A stretch of DNA of 64,000 nt from NCBI RefSeq assembly GCF_030816115.1, contig NZ_JAUSXQ010000001.1:2418001-2482000 (forward strand), written 5' to 3'. Of the stretch, positions 7,560 through 15,719 are shown piece by piece. The position numbers were made by a program, and so were the translations under genes. This DNA comes from Chryseobacterium sp. W4I1. Its GTDB lineage: Bacteria > Bacteroidota > Bacteroidia > Flavobacteriales > Weeksellaceae. Position 1 is the first letter of the stretch. Every line of letters starts with the position of its first letter. Under the pieces are notes generated by a model. It saw only the letters and a program-made list of their open reading frames with translations. It was not told the DNA's origin and made no database searches.

Positions 7560-9146
7560 TTAAGGTTTGATGTAGTTGGGGATTTTCCTCAAGGTATCTG
7601 AAAGTATGGTATCCCGTTCATTGATTGTAAAATTTTGCTGATTTAAAGAATAAAGATGAGCTTTATATTCTTTTTTCTGATGTTTGTAAAAGTCTCTAAC
7701 TGTTGATGGATTCTCTTTATAAATCACGTTGATCAGACTGTCTATTTTCATTCCAAATGGTGCTTTTTTTGAAACAAGCCGCCAGTCGTTTTCATTTAAT
7801 TCTGCATTGGGAAAAGGATTCAGATTGATCATCTGTACAACTGAAGGAATTTCTTCTGTGCGATTTGCATTCACGATGTCTGCACCGTTGTTTTCAACAG
7901 CAACAACAGTTTCTTCTGAAAAGGATTTCAGAATTTTTCCGTTATCCAAAAATACTAAATAACAGGCAGCCACAGCCGATACTAAAATGAGGAGACTCCA
8001 GAAAGCAATTTTATACGCATTCAACCGGGTTCCCTGGTAAGTAAAGCTGTTTTTTTCACGATTAAAATCTTCCAGGCTGTTGGCCAGCTTAGGCTTTGAA
8101 TTTCCTTGATTTGATGAATGAGAAGAACTCATTGAGCTGATTGTCCCCACATCTCTGCTGAGCCTGATCTTCTCTGAAAACATTTTTCTGCTTTCCAGAT
8201 GCTGTTTTCTGATATCTTCTACTTTCCCACCGGATTTTAAAATACCAATCAATTCGTCAATTTTTACTGCATATTGATCAAATCCGCTATTAATGGCATT
8301 AATCCCTGCTTTAGATTCACTGATCTTCTTTTCATTTTCCTGATGCCTTCTTTCATTCTGAATGATCTGTTTTTCTACCTCATCAATAATAGTTTTTCTG
8401 TCTCCTTTTAAATTCTCTTTTTCTTTTTCCATATCAAGGATACAGGCAGTCAACAGTTTTGATTTTTCTTCATCAGATCTCTGGATTTCTCTTTCAAAAC
8501 CATTGAGATCTATAATTTTGAAGATGCCTTTCTGTTGTACAAATTCTGCAACCTCACGGCTTTCAGTGAAGTAAATCATATCATACGTACTCAGGAGGGC
8601 TATTGCTTTACTGAACAGAGAAGACATCTGCGAAGAACCCGGCTCGGAATATACCATCAGATAATGATTTCCCGACCTAGCCATTCCAGGACTTTCCACT
8701 TCACGGGCATTAAACCCGATTTTATCATAATCTTTTGGCTGATGAATGGAAAATTTATCCGAATGGCTAATGGTAATGGTGCCATCCGTCACATTATGTT
8801 TTTCCAGATATTGGTGAAATTCATTCAGGACATCAATTGTCAGGCTTTCGGGGGCTATTTTATCAACAAAAATAAGGCTTGATCCGATAAATGTACCGCC
8901 CCGCTGAGAGTTCTGCTCTTTTGCGAAAGTGTATACAGTGTAGGAAATCAGATAGGAGCTGCCGGCTGGCTCTATACGCATTCCGTAGATTTTACTGCCC
9001 GGAAAAAGCTTGACTGCATCTGTTTTCAGATCAAATGTTTTAATATTTTTGGCTACATCTGCATTTCCACCAAGAAAATAGGACTGGCGGAAGCCATTCG
9101 GGTTGCCAAAAGTCCCGAATGCTGAAAAAAAGTAAATACCACTCAT
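7560..9146 (-). CDS. coiled-coil membrane protein of a GTPase operon (GAP1-like N-terminus?)
   Basis: A 528-aa protein, third gene of a three-gene operon. Residues 1-220 are an alpha/beta-looking region that opens MSGIYFFSAFGTFGNPNGFRQ. About 235-330 is a charged coiled coil (EKENLKGDRKTIIDEVEKQI and following). A low-complexity Ser stretch (MSSSHSSNQGNSK) comes next, then one transmembrane helix (IAFWSLLILVSAVAACYLVF, about residues 372-391) and a C-terminal extracytoplasmic tail. Its start codon shares one base with the stop of the GTPase gene (TGATG), indicating coupled translation. The N-terminus is reminiscent of the GTPase-associated GAP1-N domains described in NTPase conflict systems, but that match is from memory and uncertain. 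Confidence 0.55.
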   Translation of the reverse strand: MSGIYFFSAFGTFGNPNGFRQSYFLGGNADVAKNIKTFDLKTDAVKLFPGSKIYGMRIEPAGSSYLISYTVYTFAKEQNSQRGGTFIGSSLIFVDKIAPESLTIDVLNEFHQYLEKHNVTDGTITISHSDKFSIHQPKDYDKIGFNAREVESPGMARSGNHYLMVYSEPGSSQMSSLFSKAIALLSTYDMIYFTESREVAEFVQQKGIFKIIDLNGFEREIQRSDEEKSKLLTACILDMEKEKENLKGDRKTIIDEVEKQIIQNERRHQENEKKISESKAGINAINSGFDQYAVKIDELIGILKSGGKVEDIRKQHLESRKMFSEKIRLSRDVGTISSMSSSHSSNQGNSKPKLANSLEDFNREKNSFTYQGTRLNAYKIAFWSLLILVSAVAACYLVFLDNGKILKSFSEETVVAVENNGADIVNANRTEEIPSVVQMINLNPFPNAELNENDWRLVSKKAPFGMKIDSLINVIYKENPSTVRDFYKHQKKEYKAHLYSLNQQNFTINERDTILSDTLRKIPNYIKP

Positions 9147-10081
9147 CAGTTACTGAAACTAAATTTTAAACGTTCCCAAAATGTTCCCTCATAATCCAGA
9201 TCATATCCGGTAATGCTTCTGTACAGCCATTTAGACAGAACCTCTGCCGTGGACAGATTGAGCAGGTTTACCCTTTCCTGTCCTATTGAATTTTCAACGC
9301 TTCCAATGGTGTAATACGATTTACTTAGTCCATAAGTATTGATTCTTTGTGCTGTCATTGGAAGGCGGTCAGAAATAAAACCTTCCAGTTCTTCTGCACT
9401 TTCAACGTCCATTCTTCCGGATTTATCCCATTTGGAAATGACAAGTACAGCATTCACTGATTTCAGGTTTTTTCCTTTTCTTTCCAGCTCATCCAGAAAT
9501 TCATTGATCAGGCTGTCTTCTCTATGCGCAGAATCATAACTGGTAACGATAATGAAGGTAAGAGGTACATTGCCGTTCAAAAATGATTCGATACTACTGT
9601 GATAACTTCCGCCTCTTCTGATCTCATTGTGGTTTTCTCCTGAAGTTTCCAAAAATGTAAGATCAATAGGAACTACTCTTTTGGATTTATTATTGGGTTC
9701 AAAAACCAGATCAAGACGGGTTACTTTATCCCTCGATGTCCTGTTGGGAAGGATACCCTGACGTATATTTTCAAAAAAATCAGACAAAAGAACATTGGCT
9801 TCCTTGCTGTTGGGTGTACCAAGTTTCGGTCTCAATACTCCGGCATGAGATTTCAGATAATACAGCATGGAAGAAAGAATCACCGATTTTCCGGAATCCG
9901 CTGTTCCGAAGAAAAATACAAAATTGCTTTCTTTATTTTTAATATCATTTGAGATGGTTCTTGCAATAGGAACAAAATCTTCCTGAACCTGGTGCTCATT
10001 ATCAAAAGAAAGAGGTTTCAACAGCTCTTCAGCTTCATGGTCAAAAGACAAGGGCTTAAATTTTTCGTTAAAATTATCCAT
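9146..10081 (-). CDS. P-loop GTPase-like protein
   Basis: A 311-aa protein with a Walker A motif GTADSGKS at residues 59-66, a central strand LTFLETSGENHNE in the position of the Walker B/switch region, and VISKWDKSG where GTPases have NKxD (here SKxD). This pattern fits divergent TRAFAC/DO-GTPase-type proteins. The N-terminal tail contains a short duplicated motif, KPLSFDHE and KPLSFDNE. No membrane segment is present, so it is cytosolic and may be tethered by the membrane partners on either side. It sits 3 bp after the 11110 gene and overlaps the next gene by one base. Nucleotide specificity and role are inferred. Confidence 0.6.
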   Translation of the reverse strand: MDNFNEKFKPLSFDHEAEELLKPLSFDNEHQVQEDFVPIARTISNDIKNKESNFVFFFGTADSGKSVILSSMLYYLKSHAGVLRPKLGTPNSKEANVLLSDFFENIRQGILPNRTSRDKVTRLDLVFEPNNKSKRVVPIDLTFLETSGENHNEIRRGGSYHSSIESFLNGNVPLTFIIVTSYDSAHREDSLINEFLDELERKGKNLKSVNAVLVISKWDKSGRMDVESAEELEGFISDRLPMTAQRINTYGLSKSYYTIGSVENSIGQERVNLLNLSTAEVLSKWLYRSITGYDLDYEGTFWERLKFSFSN

Positions 10082-10084
10082 GGC

Positions 10085-11110
10085 TTAGTTATTGGGAATT
10101 AAAGTATTACCGCTTCTCTTATTATTGAAAACACTTCCTCTGTTATTCCTGTTATTGCCAGGACCTGTCACCAGTAAAATAATAATCACGATTACAAAAT
10201 CCAGTAAGATACATCCTGCCAACACCACAAACTGGTACATTCCGAAATGTTTGATAGCATGCTCAAATGCAAAACCAATCTTTCCTACTTCCTGAGTCTG
10301 CGAAACGATGGGCTCAAAGTGAATCTTTTCATTTCCTAAAACGGTTTGTGCCCTGCTTCCCAATTTATTGTATTCAGCAAGAGATTCATCGATGATGCCT
10401 TGTGACAGATCATCTTTTTCTTTTTTAGACAACAAAAGCAGATCCTGAATATTTTTATTCCATTTAAGACTGGCATTATTAAGATCCGTTTTCAAAGCTC
10501 GTTCTTCGGGAGAAAGATCTGAAATCATATTATCGATCTGATGGCCCATTCTTTCGGAGAGATCCTCATAATCGTTTCCTACCGGAGTCAAGAGATCCAC
10601 TTTCTGACCTGTCAGCTTTTCAATATCTCTGATCAGCGACTGTGCTCTGGTTCCGATTCCTTTGTTTCCAGGGTCTTTGATTTGCTCCATCAGCTGTTTT
10701 TTCTTAATCTCAATATTCTGAGTGGTTATTTTATTGTACTTATAGCTCAGCTTTGATTCTACATCATTTTCAAGAGCCATAAAGCTTTTATTGATCTCCC
10801 GGAGCTCATCGGTAAAAATATCTGTTTTCATAAACCTGGTATACAGTGCATTGAAATTTGCAATGAAACAAAAGGAGGCTATAAATACATAGATCCCTAC
10901 AAGACTTCCGGTAGGTTTTCCTTCCAGCTTGGCATTCCTAAGCATCCAGCACAGAAACAGCAATAAAAGGGATAAAACCAGAGCAATGACAAATGATGCA
11001 GGACCAAAAATCTGTTGCAGACCGAGCCAGGTCTGATAAAAGCTTACGCTGATGAGCAGCAATGCAAGAATCCCCAAAAAGAGATCGGCAGGAGTCGTTT
11101 TTTTATTCAT
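10085..11110 (-). CDS. multi-pass membrane protein with cytosolic or periplasmic helical domain
   Basis: A 341-aa protein with three hydrophobic helices in the first 95 residues (LFLGILALLLISVSF; FVIALVLSLLLLFLCWML; VGIYVFIASFCFIANF), a long helical, charged middle (about 100-270; NKITTQNIEIKKKQLMEQIK) and a last helix (FVVLAGCILLDFVIVIIILL) before an Asn/Arg-rich tail. It is the first gene of the operon with the P-loop GTPase and the coiled-coil membrane protein. The architecture suggests a membrane sensor or scaffold that recruits the GTPase. I recognise no named family. Confidence 0.6.
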   Translation of the reverse strand: MNKKTTPADLFLGILALLLISVSFYQTWLGLQQIFGPASFVIALVLSLLLLFLCWMLRNAKLEGKPTGSLVGIYVFIASFCFIANFNALYTRFMKTDIFTDELREINKSFMALENDVESKLSYKYNKITTQNIEIKKKQLMEQIKDPGNKGIGTRAQSLIRDIEKLTGQKVDLLTPVGNDYEDLSERMGHQIDNMISDLSPEERALKTDLNNASLKWNKNIQDLLLLSKKEKDDLSQGIIDESLAEYNKLGSRAQTVLGNEKIHFEPIVSQTQEVGKIGFAFEHAIKHFGMYQFVVLAGCILLDFVIVIIILLVTGPGNNRNNRGSVFNNKRSGNTLIPNN

Positions 11111-11446
11111 AATGTTTAAGTTGTTGTGTCGTTTTCTAATGCCGAAACTACAAACAACTGTAAGAGAAAAATTATGGGAAACCGTAAAGTATATTTTTAT
11201 TGAGATGAAGCAGAAAAATTAAAACCGATATGCATTTATAATATATGTATCGAACAGATTTTCAAAACTATTTAGATGATACAAATAAACCCTATAGAAA
11301 TTAATTATAATGCATGCATTTCCTTTTATTACTGAATTGAAAGCAATAAACAGATCTTTAATATCACAACTAAGTGATAAAAATTTAATTTCAATAATAA
11401 TATTTCCTACTTTAGTGATAACTAAAACCATCAAAATTCAAAATTT
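11111..11446. other. intergenic region, divergent promoters expected
   Basis: This A/T-rich gap separates the GTPase operon (minus) from the T9SS surface protein (plus). A 71-codon open frame on the minus strand (11219-11434) has no recognisable features and is probably not a gene. TACTTTAG near 11408 is a one-mismatch -7 candidate for the plus-strand gene. Confidence 0.4.
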
Positions 11447-12621
11447 ATGAAAACACCATTATTATCCATGAAAAGTGGCCTAGCAGCAGCTATGCTTCTT
11501 TTGACAGGAATTGCCAATGCCCAGCAATGGCAAATTACCGGAAATGCAGGAATTACTACAGCAAACTACGCAGGTACCGTAGATCCAAGACCTTTTTTTC
11601 TAAGAACGAACGGAGCATCTGCCAATCCGGGACAGGCTATCCTTAATGAGGCAGGTTCTTTCATCGTAGACGCCGTAAACAACTCCAATACCGCCAAAGT
11701 AAAAGGAAGCATCGTTGCCGGAAGCTCCAATATTCTGGGAGGACTGGCCAGCAGTTCTATAGTAAACGGCTGGGGAAATGATCTTGCCAACGGCGGAGGT
11801 GCTAATATCGTGAGCGGACAGGACAATATTGTTCTGAATAATTCCAGCAAATCTGTAGCTCTTGGCTGGAAAAACACTATCCGAAATTCTAACCAGTTTG
11901 CATTAGGGGTAGGCATTGATCTTAAGGATGTATATTCAGGAGGATTCGGAATTGATCTGGCCGCTACCGGAAACCGTTCTTTCGTCATCGGATCAGGAAC
12001 CGGAGGAGCAAAACTGACGAATAATATTCCGTTATCAATCATGTTTGGTCTCTCCCCCACCTCAACGATGCTGATTCAGGATAAAAGAGTCGGCATTCTT
12101 ACACTATCTCCTACTGCCAATTTCCATACGGTAGAACAGTAAGACATGAAAATCTGCCCACAGGAAGCGGCCTCGCCCTGGTTGTAGATGCAAGCGGAAA
12201 TGTAATGGTTTCGAATACGCCACTCAACAAAACAGCTTCGGCTTCAGAGGAAACCATCCAACAGCTGGAAGACCGCATTAAAAATCTTGAAAATACGGTA
12301 GAGGAGCTGAAGCAACTGCTATTGAATAAAGCTGCTATCTCAACTATCACTTCTTCAGATATTGCTCAGCTTTCTCAAAATGTTCCCAATCCCACCAAAA
12401 ACGGAACGAGCATCAGCTATTATCTTCCAAAAAATGCCCAAACAGCATCAATAGAAATTTACAATATTTCCGGTCAACTGGTAAGAACTCTACCCCTCCG
12501 TGAAAAGGGAAACGGCACGGTTACACTTTCAAGTTCAGAACTGCCATCAGGGACATATGTTTATAAAATGACCACAGACGGTAAAGTGATGGGCTCAAAA
12601 AAGATGGTGATTAAGGATTAA
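11447..12621 (+). pseudogene. T9SS-exported surface protein, broken by a one-base deletion
   Basis: Two frames make up one gene. The first (11447-12142) has a signal peptide (LLLTGIANAQ) and a run of short glycine-rich repeats such as SIVAGSSNILGG and SVALGWKNTIRNSN, like the left-handed roll of YadA-type heads. It stops at TAA 12140-12142. The second frame (to 12621) continues as VRHENLPTGSGLALVVDAS, then a coiled coil (ETIQQLEDRIKNLENTVEEL) and a type A T9SS sorting domain (SQNVPNPTKNGTSISYYLP ... GSKKMVIKD). Adding one G at about 12134 gives HTVGTVRHENL and restores a single frame; total length is 2 mod 3. If intact it would be a secreted, cell-surface-anchored protein. Real mutation and sequencing error cannot be separated here. 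Confidence 0.75.
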
Positions 12622-12641
12622 ATTCTTGATATATTATTTTC

Positions 12642-12682
12642 AAAAAAGACGATCAATGGAGGTTTCTATTGATCGTTTTTTA
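12642..12682 (+). terminator. intrinsic terminator after the T9SS gene
   Basis: ACGATCAAT (12649-12657) pairs with ATTGATCGT (12668-12676), preceded by an A run and followed by TTTT. It lies 28 bp after the stop codon of the T9SS protein. Confidence 0.8.
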
Positions 12683-12769
12683 AATTGGATTTTCAGGTAA
12701 GTTTTATACTTTCTCTTAAGCTTTCATAACTAAGGTAGAAAAGAACAACCAATTACTGCCTGATTAAAA

Positions 12770-12813
12770 ATTTTGAGATTGCTTTGTCGCTACGCTCCTC
12801 GCAATGACAGTTT
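12770..12813. repeat. short dispersed-repeat-like palindrome
   Basis: The string TTGAGATTGCTTTGTCGCTA then CGCTCCTCGCAATGACAG contains ATTGC and GCAAT arms. Very similar 'GATTGCTTCGTC...CTCGCAATGAC' elements are scattered between genes in Flavobacteriia, as far as I recall. It is downstream of two convergent genes and may act as a termination or dispersed repeat element. Confidence 0.4.
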
Positions 12814-12842
12814 AATGTTTTGTAAACATGTAATAAAAGCTA

Positions 12843-13565
12843 TTATAGCCCTCTTTTTCCCTCCATCCAGTAAGCTTGTGACCTGATGCATTTGGAATCT
12901 ATGCCTTTAGCTTTAAGGAATTTCCGAATGACAGACATGGTATTGCCATTTCCAGTGAGATAGAATACGACTTCATTGTTTTGAAGGGCCTGCTTTTCTT
13001 CTTTCAGGAAATCAGTGAGTGCTTCTATGATGTTTTGGATATCATTTTTGGGAGCGTGATAACCATACAGTTCCAGTTCTTTCAGTGCCGAAGGCTCTTC
13101 CAGCTCGTGAAGGCAGACAAATGAGCCACCGATTTCTTCCGCTGCTTCTTTAATGGACAGAGAACTTCCCAGCGAAGTTGCATCGCCTATGGAAAAATGA
13201 ATTTCTGCATTGGGTTCAAAAAAACGCTTTCCTCTTGGCATCAGTATTTTTGTAGTTTCGCCTACTGAAAGACGGCTGGCAAAACGGCTTCCTACAGCAT
13301 CCGTATCATGAAGATGGAAAATCACATCAAAAGTCCCTGCGTGCTTATTAAAGCTGAAGGGCGAATAATTACGGTAATCTTTTTCGCTTACCCTGATCCC
13401 GATGGCATAAGCAGGCTCAAAATGGACATCTGAAAGATCAGACGAAAAGCGGATGAGGCGGAGATCTTCTGAAACAGCTTCTGTATGAATAACGGTGCAT
13501 TCTTTAAATTTGGAGGACATGACGTTTTCTAATGTGTCATTCATCCATTTTGGTAAGCTTGGCAT
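12843..13565 (-). CDS. siderophore-interacting FAD/NAD(P)H reductase-like protein
   Basis: A 240-aa protein of the siderophore-interacting protein (SIP/ViuB) family. These flavin enzymes reduce ferric siderophores in the cytosol. The N-terminal half is an FAD-binding barrel (YRNYSPFSFN resembles the RxYS/T flavin-binding motif; FHLHDTDAVGSRFASRL follows). The C-terminal half is the NAD(P)H-binding part (FSIGDATSLGSS and FYLTGNGNTMSVIRKFL, and the terminal SQAYWMEGKRGL). It is 87 bp downstream of the AraC-type gene in the same direction, so the two are likely one unit and the regulator may respond to iron or siderophore status. Family confident; the siderophore is unknown. Confidence 0.8.
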   Translation of the reverse strand: MPSLPKWMNDTLENVMSSKFKECTVIHTEAVSEDLRLIRFSSDLSDVHFEPAYAIGIRVSEKDYRNYSPFSFNKHAGTFDVIFHLHDTDAVGSRFASRLSVGETTKILMPRGKRFFEPNAEIHFSIGDATSLGSSLSIKEAAEEIGGSFVCLHELEEPSALKELELYGYHAPKNDIQNIIEALTDFLKEEKQALQNNEVVFYLTGNGNTMSVIRKFLKAKGIDSKCIRSQAYWMEGKRGL

Positions 13566-13652
13566 ATATTATTTTATTGCAAAGGAAGCTGCAAAACAAA
13601 TACAGACCGATAGCTGTTTCAGGGAATTGGTTGGATTATTCGTGGATCGGAT

Positions 13653-14519
13653 CTACTTCCTGTTTCGGTCTCGGAATGCTGAGGGCGGACAGCCTTCCAC
13701 CTTGGAGAATAATCGGGAGAAGTAAGTATGGTCACTGTATCCGAGTTCATAAGCGATTTCCTTTACTGTAAGTCCAGTGAAAGATAAGAGCCGTTTGGCT
13801 TCTATTAAAATTTCCTGGTGAATCCAAAACTGTGCAGATCTTCCCGTAACTTCCCAGATAACTTCAGTGAGATAACCCCGTGAAATATGGAGTGCTTCGG
13901 CGTAGGCAGATGGACTTTTCATGGTTTTGAATTCTTTTCTTACCAGAATCCTGAACTGTCTATTCAGCTGAATGGCCCGGCTTTCAATGAACGTTTCGGA
14001 GTTGCTTTCTCCTAAAAAGATCATGGCATACATCCCTGTAAAAGCGTTCATTAGGGACTGAACCACAAAAAATCCTTCTTTGGTTTCCAGCATTTCTTCG
14101 TTACAGGACATCTGCAGCATTTCGGCACAGGAACTGAGCTTTTCTGCTGTAATCCGGTCAATGACAACAGGCTGTATATCGATCAGCGACTCCTCAAAAA
14201 CCGACCGTAAGGTATCGGGCAGCAGATCTGCTTTTACCGCGATAAACCATCCACTGACGTCATCCATCAAAATTCCTTCATGCACCTGCCCCGGCAGCAG
14301 AAAGAAAACAGCTGTATCCTGAGCTTCTATCATTTTAAAATCAACCATCATTTTCGCACGGCCACTTTGCAGATAGGTAAAAATATAATGACTGTCGCGA
14401 TGAATTCCTTTATCAAAAAGATTATCTTCCGTACTCATGGTCCTCTTTTCAATCCTTTCGATCAGAATACCATGCTGCGTAATGCTGTTTAAATCGTAGG
14501 TAGGAATGGACTGCTTCAT
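13653..14519 (-). CDS. AraC family transcriptional regulator
   Basis: A 288-aa regulator with an N-terminal cupin-like sensor part (FLLPGQVHEGI is visible) and a C-terminal AraC/XylS DNA-binding domain with two helix-turn-helix units; the signature AKRLLSFTGLTVKEIAYELG then YSDHTYFSRLFSKVEGCPPS is intact. It precedes the siderophore-interacting protein gene and probably controls it. A signal such as a siderophore or iron state is plausible from context only. Confidence 0.85.
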   Translation of the reverse strand: MKQSIPTYDLNSITQHGILIERIEKRTMSTEDNLFDKGIHRDSHYIFTYLQSGRAKMMVDFKMIEAQDTAVFFLLPGQVHEGILMDDVSGWFIAVKADLLPDTLRSVFEESLIDIQPVVIDRITAEKLSSCAEMLQMSCNEEMLETKEGFFVVQSLMNAFTGMYAMIFLGESNSETFIESRAIQLNRQFRILVRKEFKTMKSPSAYAEALHISRGYLTEVIWEVTGRSAQFWIHQEILIEAKRLLSFTGLTVKEIAYELGYSDHTYFSRLFSKVEGCPPSAFRDRNRK

Positions 14520-14677
14520 TGAAAATAGCTGGTGATGCGAAATTATTCTGATTTATTAAGCTGAAAGCATTTATTATCGCAAAGATAAGCAAAGAAATAT
14601 TTCTCTCTGTCTGTTTTTTAGGATACACAAAGGCATTTCATCCAGCAAAGTAAGGCCATTCTATTTTATAATTCAGT

Positions 14678-15313
14678 TTATCTGGCTTTTGACAAAGCCA
14701 TTTTTACCGCTAAATAAGTAAGTATGCCGGCCATAAACCATTTCTGCACTTTCACCCAAAACGGATTTCCTGCAAAGAATACCGCAACTTTTGCAGCGCT
14801 GAGGACGATGATAAAATTAACACTGAAGCTGATGAATACCTGAATAACACCGAGCTCTAGACTTTGGGTAAGAACGGAGCCGTATTCCGGTTTAATGAAC
14901 TGGGGGAAGAACGAGAGGTAAAAGACCGCAACTTTGGGATTGAGTACATTGGTGAGAAAGCCAACGGTGAAGAGTTTTTTCGGACTGTCATGAGGACCCT
15001 GCTGGTCTACATCAAATATATTTTTGCTCTTAGGTTTGATCGCCTGATAGGCTAAATACAGGAGGTAGACGGTCCCCAGAGTTTTTAGAACAGTGTAGGC
15101 CACAGGAACAGCCAGTAATACAGCTGTAAGACCAAAGGATACCATAATGATGTGAAAGAGAAAACCGCAAACTACACCAGCCAGTGAGATAAGCCCGGAT
15201 TTTTTACCTTGTGTAATAGATCTTGAAATAAGATAAATCATATTGGGACCGGGACTTATCACTAAAACAAGGGCAGCAATAACGAAAAATAAAAGATCGT
15301 GAAGTGGAATCAT
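14678..15313 (-). CDS. LysE/RhtB family exporter
   Basis: A 211-aa inner-membrane protein with about six hydrophobic segments. The N-terminal VISPGPNMIYLISRSITQGKKSG is the LysE/RhtB signature, and the segment YQAIKPKSKN follows the third helix as usual. The family exports amino acids and related metabolites. No specific substrate can be read. It is a single-gene unit. Confidence 0.85.
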   Translation of the reverse strand: MIPLHDLLFFVIAALVLVISPGPNMIYLISRSITQGKKSGLISLAGVVCGFLFHIIMVSFGLTAVLLAVPVAYTVLKTLGTVYLLYLAYQAIKPKSKNIFDVDQQGPHDSPKKLFTVGFLTNVLNPKVAVFYLSFFPQFIKPEYGSVLTQSLELGVIQVFISFSVNFIIVLSAAKVAVFFAGNPFWVKVQKWFMAGILTYLAVKMALSKAR

Positions 15314-15719
15314 CTTGGTGAATATTTAAACAAATATAAATATTTCCTGCTTTTTTTTATCTTTTTTTATGAAACAGCAGTTATTTAACATTAAGATTAC
15401 CTTTAATTATAAGGCCAGTCGGAGTATTTTGCTATTTTTGTATTCCCTGACCAGGGAGTTTTTACTTTTCTTAGGATAAAGCAAACAAGAACGATGAACG
15501 GGACAGATTTATGCAGCATACCGGGACTAAGGAAAGAAGATATATTTCAATCCTTTGCCCTATTTTTTATAGTGACCGTAATATCGTTTGTTTTTTTACG
15601 TTTGACAGTAAACTATGAACTCTCTGATGGATATCATTTGGCCGGTCTGTATTTCTCCACAAAATCTTTTTTAAACTTACTATTTGAAAGAATTCTACTC
15701 TATTAAAAATTTAAACTTA
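15314..15719. other. leader region of the TonB receptor operon
   Basis: A plus-strand -7 candidate TATTTTTG lies at 15433-15440, giving a possible leader of about 275 nt. A small palindrome CCCTGACCAGGG (about 15446-15457) follows. A 70-codon frame at 15494-15706 with one hydrophobic stretch overlaps the next start region; I see no support for it as a gene. No riboswitch fold was recognised. Confidence 0.35.

Noticed and set aside
15494..15706. 70-codon frame before the TonB receptor as a small membrane protein
   Set aside because: One hydrophobic stretch, no leader signal and overlap with the receptor's start region; no independent support.
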